A stretch of 64,000 bases of DNA from Naegleria lovaniensis (lineage: Eukaryota > Heterolobosea > Eutetramitea > Acrasida > Naegleriidae). Positions within the stretch are counted from its first letter, which is position 1. Every line of letters begins with the position of its first letter. The position numbers and the translations under genes are program-made. This document shows positions 20,453 to 32,300 of the stretch, one piece after another. The notes under the pieces were generated by a model. That model was not told the DNA's origin. It worked only from the letters and a program-made list of their open reading frames with translations, and searched no databases. The stretch spans positions 463,647 to 527,646 of the forward strand of contig NW_025407850.1 of the NCBI RefSeq assembly GCF_003324165.1, read 5' to 3'.

Positions 20453-20643
20453 AGTTTTGATTTTTCTATCCCACCAATCAGCACGTTCCAACCGTCCAAT
20501 AATGAATTTGTCATGTCGTTATTGGCGAGTCACATGGCAAATTTCACATGATTAAAATAGATGCTTGTCTTAATTTGAAATTAGTAGTAGATTTACCTTG
20601 TTTAGCATGTTTAATTACGCTTGTTGACATGTTCATTTTCGCT

Positions 20644-23600
20644 TTAACAAAGTCTCAAGTCTGTAGCTTGAAGTTCAAGGTAATGTGAGTATGGATTAAC
20701 ATTCAATGTATCCAAATTTTGCTTCTTGTCTTTCAAATCCTTTAAACATTTCACATACAGGTTAAACACTTCGTAGTTGTTGAATAAATGTCTATCGTAA
20801 TTGATTGCTTTTCGTCTGATGAGATAATGTTGTTCCTTTAACTTTTGGTTGTTGTCTGGGAATGGAACGTCAACAATCATGCTAATGTCAGAGCCAATCT
20901 TCTTCAAAATCTCAGCCTCCTCGTCTAACTTCAATTGGCTGGCAAGACAAATTCCTCTTTCATCAAGCGGCACATATTGCTGCAACTGTAGCACGTGATA
21001 TTTGAGCTGGGGTAAGTTTTGAGACAATTTCTCAGCAACGTAGGGTGAAACATAAATAGTGTATCGTAAATGTTGATATAGAATGTAAATAGATTGAAGT
21101 AAATGGTTAATTAACTCCATATTGGCCTTGGTTGAGTGAGGGAATGAGGCAATTAACACGCTCTTACTACGATGATCTAACGAAGTTGGTAAATTAGGGA
21201 ATGCACTACTCATGCCCTTTAAGAAGGCATCTCTGACAGTTTGTCCAAAGCATGCCACTTCACCAGTACTGGCCATTTCTACACCCAATTTTGGATCACA
21301 ATCAGCCAATCTCTTGAATGAAAACATTGGAGTCTTACATCCGTAGAACGATTTACAGAATCGTTTTCTTTGAATGGATTCATAGGTCATTGAGTATTTA
21401 TCAATCAACTCATTGTGATTTGGAGAGGATTGTTGCTGTTGATTATTGGAACGTAGTTGAGCAATTTCATTCAATAAATTCATTTGCTCATAATAATTTT
21501 GAGTTGGTACTTTCTGTTTGGATGTCATTTGCTCAATATTTGATGGTAAAAGGAAGGTATTTGTGAAAACTTTGGCTGCTAGGGCGATAAAGTCCAAATC
21601 AAGAGTCTTTGATATGAATGGGAATGATCTTGAGGCTCTTAAATTGCATTCAATAACTCTCAATCTCTTTGATAAACTTCTATATAACTTGAGAGCTTCC
21701 TCTTGTGGGTCTTCCTCTTCGTCACTCCATGAAGATGGTTGAGTATTGTTCGCACTGTCATGTGGAAGTTCATTATCAAAGAGGAATTGCATATTGAATG
21801 GACCACTAATGTTAAGTGCTTTGGCAATAAGAGCTGCCTTTTCTCTAATAAGATCTTGAATATCAAAACTCAAGCTGTAAGGTGGACAAATTAAAGTAGC
21901 ATCTCCACTATGAGTTCCTGCTCTTTCTACATGCTCACTGATAGCATCAATGATAATAAATCCATTTTGAGCAACACCATCAATTTCAATTTCTTTGGCG
22001 TTTTCATAGAACTTGGAAATAACAACAGGATGTTCGCTTGAAACGTCAGCAGCTTCATACAATTGTTGTAATAATTCAGTGTCTGAGTACGCCACATTCA
22101 TAGCTGCACCACTCAATACATAACTTGGTCTAATCAAAACTGGGTATTGAACCTTGTTGGCAAAATAAAGAGCATCTTCAACAGTAGTTAGAGCAGCCCA
22201 CTCAGGTTGATAAATAAGTTTCTCTCCTCGATTGTCGACAAGAGAATCTAAAAGTTTGCTGAACTTGTTTCTGTCTTCACATGAGTCAATGGAATCTGCA
22301 CTTGTTCCAAGAATATTCACATTACATTGCTTATCGAGAGGAAGAGCAATGTTATTGGGTTGTTGACCTCCAACGCTAATTATAGCACTAGAACATGATT
22401 CTTGTTCATAAATATCCATCACTCTTTCAAGACTCAGTTCTTCAAAATAGAGGCGATCTGGTTCGTCATAATCAGTAGAAACAGTTTCTGGATTGTAATT
22501 GATCATGACAGTCTTAAATCCTAATCTTCTTAACTCACGAATACACATCACACCACAATAATCAAATTCTACACTGCTACCAATTCTATAAACTCCACTT
22601 CCCAAAACCATAACACCCTTATCATTAAATGTCACATCATGGTGGAGATGATGATCAGGATATACAAATTTGGACTTATTTTGGGATTTCTCATCAGGTA
22701 ATGCAATGCTGTTGATTCCAGCGTTATAGGTTGTATAAAGATAATTTGTTTGGGCAGGATACTCTGCTGCTAAGGTGTCAATTTGTTTAACAATTGGTTG
22801 AATCTTGTGAATATACTTTCTGACATATCTAACGATCAATTCCTTATCAATATTTGTTAAATGATCTTTTGAGGATAATTTGTAAGGGAAAGACGAATCT
22901 GGAACAAAGTTTTGGAACACAGAGTTTGGAAGGTAAGATGCTATTTGCAAATCTGAGAAACCTTGCTGCTTTGAGAGAATTAAGAGAGGGTATGGAATGT
23001 CAACAGTTGATTGCATATACTTGCCGACTCCTTTGAGTGCCTTTCTGGTTTGTACAATGTTATTGAGCTTGTACAAGAACCAACGATCAATTTGTGTGAA
23101 TTGATGAATTTGGTCTACGGTCATGTCAAACAAGTCCATGGCCAGAGCAATTGCGAAAATTCTTTGATCTGTTGGATGTAACAATTCTCTAATTACTCTT
23201 TGTTTAACCTCTTCCTTAGCATTGATCACTGTTGGAATTGCAAATGGATTGCTATTTGGTTGAATAATGTTATTTGGAATGGTCTTCAATAGCTTTTCAT
23301 AATCAAATAGTGATCCAGTGGTTTCAAATCCTCTATAACTCGTGTTGACCATACGAATAGCTTTTTGAATGGCTTCTTCAAAATTACGACCAATAGCCAT
23401 GACTTCACCAACGCTCTTCATTGCACTTCCAATGTTAGTAGAGACACGAACAAACTTTTTCAAATCCCATCTTGGCATTTTAACAACACAATAGTCAAGA
23501 GCTGGCTCAAAGCATGCAGTAGTTTCCTTTGTCACTGAATTCTTAATATCAATTAATTCCATTCCCAATGAGAGCTTTGCAGCAACAAAAGCAAGAGGAT

Positions 23601-26291
23601 ATCCTGTGGCTTTGCTTGCTAAGGCAGAGCTTCTACTAAGACGAGCATTGACTTCAATGATTACATATTCTCTACTGTAAGGATTGAGAGCATATTGAAT
23701 ATTGCATTCTCCAACAATTCCCAAGTGTCTAATCACCTTAATAGCTGCAGTTCTGAGCATATGATATTCGTCATTATTAAGAGTTTGAGAAGGAGCAACG
23801 ACAATTGACTCACCAGTATGGATGCCAACAGGATCAAAGTTTTCCATGTTACAAACTGTAATGCAATTGTCATTAGAGTCTCTTACAACTTCATATTCAA
23901 TCTCTTTCCATCCTTTAACACTCTTTTCGACAAGAATTTGAGGAGATGAGCTTAATGCTTGAGTAGCTAATTCTCTTAACTCTCTTTCATCATTTGCAAA
24001 ACCAGAACCAAGACCACCCAAAGCGAAAGCAGCTCTCACGATCACTGGAAATCCAATTTTGTGTGCACTAACAATGGCTTCATCGACATTGTCACATGCA
24101 CATGAATCGGCAACTGGTTGGCCAATTTCTCTCATCTTTTGATTGAAAATATCTCTATCTTCGGTATCAATAATAGATTGAACTGGCGTACCTAATACTC
24201 TACATCCTAATGTTTCCAACACACCACTCTTGTGCAATTGAACACCACAATTTAGTGCTGTCTGACCTCCGAATGAGAGTAACAACCCATCTGCTGCTTC
24301 CTTTTCAATAACCTTTTCAACAAAATCTGGAGTAACTGGGCCGAAGTATACTCTATCAGCAAGTTCCTTCGATGTCTGGACTGTAGCAATATTTGGGTTA
24401 ATTAAAATTGTAAAGATTCCCTCTTCTTTGAGGGCCTTAATACATTGTGAACCACTGTAATCAAATTCACCTGCTTGTCCAATTTGAAGACCACCACTTC
24501 CAAGCACAATAACTTTCTTTGGGAGAGGAGGTTTCTTGGAAATTGATTTTTCTCGTTTTTGTGACGGATCTCTCTTATACTCAGCCGAGAAGATACTCTT
24601 CTTCATCAATATTTCTTGTTGTTGGAAAATTGGTGTGCTAATGTCTGATGTATCCTCAATAGATTGCAAAAGTTCATTAAATTTGGTTCTCATATTCTTA
24701 TGATGTCTTACAAACACCTTGCTGTAGTGTGACTCGAAGTTGGTAATTTCTAACAATTTGCCATTACATTTCAATTTCATCAAGTCAACAAATTGGTCGA
24801 AAAGGAAGAAGGTGTCCTCTGGACCTCCTTTGGCTTCAGGATGGAATTGTGAAGTGAAAATTGGCATGTTTGTGCAATAAATTCCTTCGTTACTGTTGTC
24901 GTTTGCGTTAATAAAGTATGGTTTGAAGTTGTAGGGTAGACTGGAGTTATCAACAGCATAACCATGATTTTGGGAGGTTATAAAACATTTTCTTGTCAAT
25001 TGGTCAATTACAGGTTGATTGTGACCACGATTACCAAATGGTAATTTGTAAACAGATGCTCCAACAGCTCTACCAACAAGTTGGTTACCCAAACAAATTC
25101 CAAATATAGGGATCATTGGTAATTCCTTTGATGATGCTTTTCTAATATAATCCTTTAAATACTCAATTGTAGAAACAAAATTGTTTGGATTACCTGGTCC
25201 ATTGCTAATAAATAGACCATCCAAATGGTCAACTTCTTCAACCCAATTGTAATTGAATGGAACTACCTTCAATTCAATGTCTCTCTTCACAAGCTCTCTA
25301 ATAATGTTATATTTCATTCCGCAGTCAATTGCAATAACCTTAAAGGTATTTCCATGCCCGTATACTTTGACTTCCTTACATGTTACTTGTGTAATAATGT
25401 CTGGATCTGCCCTGGATCATACCAGTTAAGTTCCTTACATAACTTTATCATCTCATCTGCAGCATTAATGTCTGTGACAATTCTGCCAAGCATGGAGCGT
25501 TCATTTCTTAATTTCTTTGTGATTGCTCTGGTATCAACGTGATAAATACCTGGAATATTATATTCTTGTAGCCAACGATGAAGTGAACAAATAGCTTCAT
25601 AATGAGAATAATTGTGAGAATAATCTTGAACAATTAATCCTCGAATATGAATTCTGTCACTCTCTAAACGAGGTAACAAACCAAAATCATCAACATATTC
25701 ATTGGCCATAGTATTGTTCATAGTAGCTGCAGAAGGTAATTGATTTTTCTTGAATGGAGGAGCTCCATAATTACCCACAAGTGGAAAAGTTAACACCAAT
25801 ATTTGTCCTTGATACGATGGATCTGTCAAAGACTCTGGATACCCAACCATTGCAGTGGTAAATACACATTCACCACTTACAGAGAATGATGTATCCCAAT
25901 TGGTATCCTTTTCATTCATGCACTTGGTAGCTCCAAAAGCCTTACCATAGTATCTTGTACCATCTTGCAATTCCAAGTAGCTATCAAAAATGTGAGGTCC
26001 GAATTTAGTAGTGCTCGGATTTAAAACACCACTACTCACAGCTTGAGAGGGTTGATGATGAGGTTGTTGACTCATGAATTGAGTATTACTACTGTTAGGA
26101 GACAACAATGCTTGTGCTGAATTCAACAAGCTGCTCAAAGCTGTGTTGGTAGAAGAAGGACTATGGTGAGAATGATGAGAATGGTGATGGTATTGGTGAT
26201 GAGCGGAAAGATGAGAAGGAGGAGTTGAGCCCATCTTTGGACTGTAATAACTCATGAAAGATTTGTTGGATGGCGAGGATGAAGGATACAT
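20644..26291 (-). CDS. carbamoyl-phosphate synthase II (GATase + CPSase fusion), frame interrupted near 25401-25418
   Basis: A glutamine-dependent CPSase fused in one polypeptide of about 1880 residues. From 26291: a His/Ser-rich head of about 95 residues, the CarA N-terminal domain (GECVFTTAMVGYPESLTDPS), the glutaminase (GLFISNGPGNP, catalytic Cys in FGICLGNQ, SQFHPEAKGGPED), then two CarB ATP-grasp halves (GSGGLQIGQAGEFDYSG; GSGVYRIGSSVEFDYCG) and a C-terminal MGS-like regulatory domain. It makes carbamoyl phosphate for pyrimidines. No DHOase or ATCase is fused, unlike animal CAD. Near 25401-25418 the CarA part runs into a stop, and the frame resumes at a different phase around a GATCCAG direct repeat, 11 nt out of register. 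An assembly error is most likely. Confidence 0.93.
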
Positions 26292-27030
26292 TTCTTCTGT
26301 GTTGTTCGAGTGTGAGAGGTCCTATTTGTTTTTTTCTACAAGCTAAATGATGCATCAATAGCCATCATCGGAGTGTTATATAAGGTAATTCAACAATTGT
26401 TGATGGTATTACAAGAAGGACAGTGGTTATTAGAAGATGCACGAATGAATCGTCATGTGGTATCACAGCTTGGTTTATACCAGCTCAATGGCCAGCCAAA
26501 TAGATTACCTACCTTTGAAAATTGAATTCACTTCTAATGTCTGGAAAGAGAGATTGGTTGGCTATGTACAACAAACGTTGGTAACGATGATGGTCAACTC
26601 GAAAGAAGGTTGCTCCTGCTTGTGCTCTCTTTTTTCGAGAGGAAGATTTTGAATTTCAAACAATTGTTGCAGGTTTTGTGGTACGGCTCGCTTGTTGTAA
26701 TTACCTTGCGGGTTAAATGATGGTACCCACCAAATTATTCGTTGTTGAGAGCTCTCATGAGGTTAGTGTTAATGAGCTTCAAGGAGTGTTGTTTGTCGTT
26801 ATCGTACAACACTTCTCTCATAATGATTCAGACAGAAAAGCGATGATGATGGTATGAATGAGAATTGCTTGTTAGATGGATACCGGTGCATGATCCACAT
26901 TTGATGGCTTACAACTATTGGATGTGTTCTCAATTTGGTCCGACCAAGCCAGCACCTTGGAAAAAAACAATAACCAGTATTTTCATCATCTTCACCAACA
27001 CAACCACCTCTCCACTGCCGAAAACACACC
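26292..27030. promoter_or_regulatory. shared divergent promoter region, CPSase II / ATCase
   Basis: 739 bp separate the divergent starts of the first two pyrimidine-pathway genes. A TATATAAG word sits at about 26377-26384. Short open frames here have no recognisable content. Co-regulation of the two genes from this region is inferred. Confidence 0.55.
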
Positions 27031-28029
27031 ATGATTTCCCAATCCATTCATTCCGAAAGCACTAACAAATTATCTCATCTCATTACTATCAAACAAATCA
27101 CTCCGCAACTCAGCGAAAGGCTTTGCCACCGTGCTTCTGAATTTAAACATTTTTTCAGTACTCAACAACATGATCAATACAATTCCATCCTCAAAGATAA
27201 GATTGTCAATTTGTTGTTTTTTGAGCCTTCTACCAGAACCATGTGCAGTTTTCAGAGTGCAGTGTTGAGATTGGGAGGTCATCCTCTAACTTTGGATATT
27301 CAAAGTAGCAGCAGCGTGAAGGGTGAATCTCTTCAAGACACACTCCGAGTGATGGAACAATATGGAGATTTAACTGTGATGAGACATTCCAAGAGAGGAG
27401 TTCATCAAGAAATGTCGTCCTATCTAACAAAACCTTTGGTCAATGCAGGAGACGGTGATGGAGAACATCCAACACAGGCTCTCTTAGATTTATTTACAAT
27501 TAAGGAAGAACAAGATCGAGTGGCCAAGAAGATTGATTTTCAAGTGCAAACAATTTGTTTATTTGGAGATTTAAAATATGGTCGAACGGTTCATTCTTTA
27601 CTGAGATTGTTATATATTTATTTTAGAAATCAACCTTTGAAAATTTATTTAATTTCGCCTGAAGGATTGAGAATGCCTCAATACGTGATTGATGAATGTG
27701 TTCAATTGGGTGTCAATCATACTCTCGTACAGACTGAAATGTTAACACCTGAAATTATGAACGAATTGGACGTTATTTATGTCACTCGATTACAAAAAGA
27801 ACGATTTGAGAGCGAAGAACAATATTTAAAGCTCAAGTCCTCGTTCTGTTTAAAGAAAGAAAATTTAAGTGCTTCTAGGAATTCCCATGTGCCAATTATT
27901 ATGCATCCATTACCAAGAGTAGATGAGCTCGATGAAGCTATTGATTCTGATGAAAGAGCTGCATATTTCAGACAAATGAACAATGGCATGTTCATGAGAA
28001 TGGCAATATTGGAAATGTTGTTAAAGTAA
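27031..28029 (+). CDS. aspartate carbamoyltransferase (ATCase catalytic chain)
   Basis: This 332-residue stand-alone enzyme condenses carbamoyl phosphate with aspartate, the second step of pyrimidine synthesis. Diagnostic motifs are present: the carbamoyl-phosphate loop LLFFEPSTRT, SSSVKGESLQDT (with the Ser/Lys that reach into the neighbouring active site), VNAGDGDGEHPTQALLDLFT and IMHPLPRVDE. The length equals that of bacterial PyrB. It lies head-to-head with CPSase II, which supplies its substrate. The start at 27031 is the first ATG after the upstream stop region. Confidence 0.96.
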   Translation: MISQSIHSESTNKLSHLITIKQITPQLSERLCHRASEFKHFFSTQQHDQYNSILKDKIVNLLFFEPSTRTMCSFQSAVLRLGGHPLTLDIQSSSSVKGESLQDTLRVMEQYGDLTVMRHSKRGVHQEMSSYLTKPLVNAGDGDGEHPTQALLDLFTIKEEQDRVAKKIDFQVQTICLFGDLKYGRTVHSLLRLLYIYFRNQPLKIYLISPEGLRMPQYVIDECVQLGVNHTLVQTEMLTPEIMNELDVIYVTRLQKERFESEEQYLKLKSSFCLKKENLSASRNSHVPIIMHPLPRVDELDEAIDSDERAAYFRQMNNGMFMRMAILEMLLK

Positions 28030-28102
28030 TTCATGAGTTAAATCTTTTGATGATTATATTATATTCGAGAATTGTTCTTGATTAGGCAAAGCAAACAAAA
28101 AA

Positions 28103-29740
28103 ATGAATGCATCTGGTTCTTACTTTGGCAATGACAGGAATTATAACTCGAGTTACTACTCGCCAAATTCTTCAACATGGTCTTCGTGGCTGAGTACATC
28201 TTCTCCTGTGGCTGGAAAGCGATATATTTCTCTTTTCTGGAGTGTGGTGTTGGATGATAGCATTGTTTGTTTCATTTCCTTTTTGTTAGATAAATTATAT
28301 AGAAGACAATCTCGGGATCATTACATGATGCGATATGAAAAATTAAGCGAGATTTTAAGAAGAGATTTATTTAATTATTTAAATCATGAAATTGGAGAAT
28401 TGAAAATTTCTCTTAATACTACAAATCAAGAAATTAGAATTAGAAAGAAAAATTCGGATCGTTCCGAAAATTATGATCACGAAAATTACTATTGGAAGGA
28501 TTTTTTGAATTTGCGAGAAAGAAAACAGTTTTTGAACGAAATAATAGAAACAGCTATTCAGCTGAGAAGAATGGAAAATGATGATCATGTAGATACATTG
28601 AATATGTTTAAAAGAAAATCGTTTAGAATTATTCATATGATTGTATCTGGACTTTACTATAGCTTTTTCAATGTATTCAATGTGGAATCAATTGGAAATT
28701 TATTGATGATGCTACGAACAATGAAAGTCAACAACAACATGCAATCAGAATCACCCACTTCTAGTACACAAACTATAACAGACATACCATGGATTTCTCA
28801 GGTGATAAAGGCTATTTTGAGATCTGTAATAGTGTTTTACAGTTATGATTTGATCGATTCGGTCATGAGTAATTTATTGAGCATTGCCAAAGCCAATTCT
28901 AGAACAGAGCGTGAAAGAGAAATCGCTAAGTTTAATGGAGCTGACACTTCAATTGGAAACAATGTATTTATCACTCCACAGGTGTCAAATCAGTTGAGAA
29001 ACGCTGAAATGCAACAAAGTCGTGCTCAATCAGAGAAAATTTATGAGGCACAGCTTAAACTTTCCAATATTTTAACTACGTTGTCAATATGCTCTGCAAA
29101 CGCCAAGGAGGACCTTTCAAAATCTATTCAACAACTAGTGGAAGAATCAAAAGCATGCTTTAAAAAATTAATTTCAATTCTTGAAAAAGCTGAGGAGTGG
29201 ACGTGTAAATATAATAGTCTCAACCTTATTCAAGCAGAAATGAAAACAACAACAGAAAATGTGATTGATGCAGCTGAAACTCTGTCGTACACTCTCCTCT
29301 CACAAACACGCGAATTGTTACCAATCTTTAAAGAAACGATTAACAATATTAACAATGCCGTAAACGAGGTTGTAAAAACTTCTGGAACAGCCGCAGAACG
29401 TGACAAGGATAATCAGACATCATCCATAAACAAAGTTGGAAAAGATAAATCTTCAAAAAAGAACCGTCGCGTTGAAAAGACAATGGATCAGTACCGAGAA
29501 GTATTGAAACAAATGGATGAGCAATGTAACAAGCTATCAACTCTAACATCATGTCCGCCAAGCAGTGACGCTCTCAGCACTCCGTTTTACAGACGAGAAT
29601 CTTCCTTAAACGATAGATTACAGCTGTTTTTAATGAACTTGCCCATAAGGACATTATTAGTGTACATTATAGATCTCCTTCTCATGTATTACAGCGGTAC
29701 AAGATTGGATTTTCTACCATACGTACTTCAAAGAAACTGA
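28103..29740 (+). CDS. unknown protein with hydrophobic ends and central coiled coil
   Basis: The 545-residue ORF starts at an ATG with the A-run context ACAAAAAAATG. It has a Ser/Tyr/Asn-rich head, a hydrophobic stretch (RYISLFWSVVLDDSIVCFIS), long helical coiled-coil-like segments (about residues 75-165 and 270-430), a second hydrophobic patch near VSGLYYSFFNVFNVESIGNL and a third near the C-terminus (IRTLLVYIIDLLLMYYSG). It may be membrane-associated. No family is recognised and no function is offered. It ends 6 nt from the stop of the convergent F-box/LRR gene. Confidence 0.72.
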   Translation: MNASGSYFGNDRNYNSSYYSPNSSTWSSWLSTSSPVAGKRYISLFWSVVLDDSIVCFISFLLDKLYRRQSRDHYMMRYEKLSEILRRDLFNYLNHEIGELKISLNTTNQEIRIRKKNSDRSENYDHENYYWKDFLNLRERKQFLNEIIETAIQLRRMENDDHVDTLNMFKRKSFRIIHMIVSGLYYSFFNVFNVESIGNLLMMLRTMKVNNNMQSESPTSSTQTITDIPWISQVIKAILRSVIVFYSYDLIDSVMSNLLSIAKANSRTEREREIAKFNGADTSIGNNVFITPQVSNQLRNAEMQQSRAQSEKIYEAQLKLSNILTTLSICSANAKEDLSKSIQQLVEESKACFKKLISILEKAEEWTCKYNSLNLIQAEMKTTTENVIDAAETLSYTLLSQTRELLPIFKETINNINNAVNEVVKTSGTAAERDKDNQTSSINKVGKDKSSKKNRRVEKTMDQYREVLKQMDEQCNKLSTLTSCPPSSDALSTPFYRRESSLNDRLQLFLMNLPIRTLLVYIIDLLLMYYSGTRLDFLPYVLQRN

Positions 29741-29746
29741 TGAACT

Positions 29747-32182
29747 CTACTTTTTGTAATCAATATCCATAATGATTGAAGTGTGAGGGAAATACTTTTG
29801 CATCTTTTCTGTGACTTTACATCTCTGGACATTAAGATGAGTGAGATATGGTAATGAGCTTAATTCCTTCACTCCCTTGTCTGTAATGGCTGCAAAGTTG
29901 ATAGTCAATTGTTGAATTGATCTCAAATGTTGTGTAATAGCTTTGATGGTTTTGTTAGTAATGAATTCATTGTAACCATAATGACCACCATGAATGGTAA
30001 GAATTCTAATATGAGGACAATTTTCTATCACTGGAATGATATTGTCATCCTTGATATTGAAGCATCTTACTAAGATTAATGTTTCAAGTTGTGTCAAACT
30101 TTTCAAGTAGTCAAATCGATTGATTCGTTTAACATGCAGAATGTTGAATACTCTCAGATTTGTGAATTTGGAAACGCTTTCCAAGCCTTCATCCTCTAAC
30201 TTGGTACACCAATCTAAATTCAATTCTCGCATTGTTTCGCAAACACGAGGAGAATTTGCCAAATATTTAAGTCCCTTTCCGTTGAGAGTTTTGTTATGAG
30301 CAAGAGATAACTTTTCAAGTTGTTCACAATTAACTAGGCCTCTCAAATCTTCATCCTTCATTTGAATGTTGTTACTCAGGTCCAACTGTTTCACATGATT
30401 CAGTTTTAACATCCATTCAAAATTTGTATACTCCCTGGAGTCAATAAAATCAAGCTGTTCCAGAACCTTGAGATCACACATGGCTAGCAATTGCTCCATT
30501 CCACGCCTGAGTCGAATACATCTCTCAAATGTCAACGAGTGTAGCTTTTTCTTATTGATCACTGATACAACTTCATCTTTCTCATTAATGGTTGAGGTAG
30601 AGGCAGGTTCCTTTGCAGTGGTAAATAAACTCTCAATTCTGCAACAATAATCCAGAGTGAGATGTTTCAAATTCACAAAGGCATTTTCTCTGATTAAACT
30701 CCTAGTCACGTTATACATTTTCCCACTGTGAATATAGAGAGTATGCAGTTTGGGATAAATGGAATTATCTGTGGACATGTGCATTCCAGTCATGGAATCC
30801 CATCCTTCTTGTGTTAGAACATCACCACATTCATTGAGCACAATTTTTTCGAGATGATTCGATAATTCAAATAGATTTGAGCATAAATAGGGAGCTTGTA
30901 CGCTGACAGATCTTGAGCATGAACCCAAATCAAGATGAATTTCCCTCAATTCTGTCAAATGAGTTAGAACTTGTGTGAAATTATATGGAATGTCATCCTG
31001 TAGTCCTGACGCATGAAATGCAAACTCTGACAATTTCAAATCTTTTAAAGTATCTTTGAATTTGTACAAGATACTTGTCAATCCATTATTTTCTGTGATC
31101 AATGAATCTTCGTTCGTTTTAGGAGCAGCTCCAAATGTCAATTCAGGTTTCTTATTCTTATCAAAATGTAACGTTTCAATACCTTTGAATATATTTGAAC
31201 AAGCCACACATCCAGAATCTTGAATCGACAAATTGTACTTGAAAATAAGTGATTTTAAGGGAATGGTATTTTTGTACGACTTCTCACTGACGCTTCCGAA
31301 TATTTTCAATTCATTTTCGCAGTAGAATTTTAAATACTTCTCGAACTGTTCAAACGCTTCATCTAATAGACTACTTTTAGCAATTTCTAAATGATCTAAC
31401 ATTTCACAGCCGTCGGTTGATGGAACTCCTTGTTGAACCGATTGAACAAGTCCCATGCTTCTGAGATTCATCAATAGATTCTTCTGTAACATCAATAATA
31501 AGAATTTTGAGATGAATTCTTTCGACAAGTTGGCATTTTCAATCGTAATAGACTTCAACTTGGGCAAAACAATATCATTGCTTTTGAACTGAATATTGTT
31601 AGGTTCAGTCATGGATGGCTCTTCAAAAAATTCACTAATAATGTTGTTGGTGGTTTCATTTCTGCAATTATGAATGTTCACATGTAAATGTGTCAAATTT
31701 GGTAATTTAGTACAAATAAAATAGAGTTCATCTGCACTAATAGCTGGCTTGATATACAGTGATTTGAGGCGACGGCTTTTCGAAGCAAACTTTTGTGAAA
31801 ATAATTTAATGGTAGAACTAGTTGTTGAAAATTCCTTTTTGAAGACTGCTTCATGCTCAATTCTCAATTCTTCCACAAATGGTAATGCCTTGTCTAATAC
31901 TACATATTTAATTACATATTCCACAAATTGTTGATTCCATGTTTGATCAATATGAATTTTGTTGGTACTAATCCAACAAAAGGTAAACCATGCTTTCGAA
32001 ACAAATCTCAACACTCGTAATTTCTCTTCAAGAGAAAAATAGGAAAGTAAAATGGAGAGTAATTCCGAAGAGAGTTGATCATTCAATTGTTGACGAGAGG
32101 ATGATGATTTGGGAGATGTTGATGATGGTGAGGTGTTTGATGACTGTCTGGGTTTGTTGTTACCCGAGAAGCAAGCGAACAT
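29747..32182 (-). CDS. F-box/LRR protein (AMN1/FBXL type)
   Basis: The 811-residue protein starts at the first in-frame ATG (32182; context CAAGAAAAAATG). A Ser-rich head precedes an F-box (about residues 35-80, LSSELLSILLSYFSLEEKLR then FVSKAWFTFCW). The remainder is a long array of cysteine-containing-type LRRs, for example MRELNLDWCTKLEDEGLESV, LETLILVRCFNIKDDNI and LTHLNVQRCKVTEKM. This is the architecture of substrate-binding subunits of SCF ubiquitin ligases; the target is unknown. It faces the preceding + strand gene with only 6 bp between stop codons. Confidence 0.85.
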   Translation of the reverse strand: MFACFSGNNKPRQSSNTSPSSTSPKSSSSRQQLNDQLSSELLSILLSYFSLEEKLRVLRFVSKAWFTFCWISTNKIHIDQTWNQQFVEYVIKYVVLDKALPFVEELRIEHEAVFKKEFSTTSSTIKLFSQKFASKSRRLKSLYIKPAISADELYFICTKLPNLTHLHVNIHNCRNETTNNIISEFFEEPSMTEPNNIQFKSNDIVLPKLKSITIENANLSKEFISKFLLLMLQKNLLMNLRSMGLVQSVQQGVPSTDGCEMLDHLEIAKSSLLDEAFEQFEKYLKFYCENELKIFGSVSEKSYKNTIPLKSLIFKYNLSIQDSGCVACSNIFKGIETLHFDKNKKPELTFGAAPKTNEDSLITENNGLTSILYKFKDTLKDLKLSEFAFHASGLQDDIPYNFTQVLTHLTELREIHLDLGSCSRSVSVQAPYLCSNLFELSNHLEKIVLNECGDVLTQEGWDSMTGMHMSTDNSIYPKLHTLYIHSGKMYNVTRSLIRENAFVNLKHLTLDYCCRIESLFTTAKEPASTSTINEKDEVVSVINKKKLHSLTFERCIRLRRGMEQLLAMCDLKVLEQLDFIDSREYTNFEWMLKLNHVKQLDLSNNIQMKDEDLRGLVNCEQLEKLSLAHNKTLNGKGLKYLANSPRVCETMRELNLDWCTKLEDEGLESVSKFTNLRVFNILHVKRINRFDYLKSLTQLETLILVRCFNIKDDNIIPVIENCPHIRILTIHGGHYGYNEFITNKTIKAITQHLRSIQQLTINFAAITDKGVKELSSLPYLTHLNVQRCKVTEKMQKYFPHTSIIMDIDYKK

Positions 32183-32300
32183 TTTTTCTTGATGTCTGAC
32201 AGCTGGCGATGGTGAAAAAAGTTCATTGTTCAAAAAACAAGGTCCAACAATAAGTAAGGGTTGTTATTGAATTACATTATGATACACCATATACCTTCTT

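Noticed and set aside
26377-26384. TATATAAG as a TATA box for ATCase or CPSase II
   Set aside because: Such words are common in AT-rich DNA; its distance is unsuitable for ATCase and its orientation does not favour CPSase II.
28103-29740. Peroxin (PEX3-like) identity for the unknown coiled-coil protein
   Set aside because: Only the presence of hydrophobic and helical segments suggested it; no signature residues could be matched.
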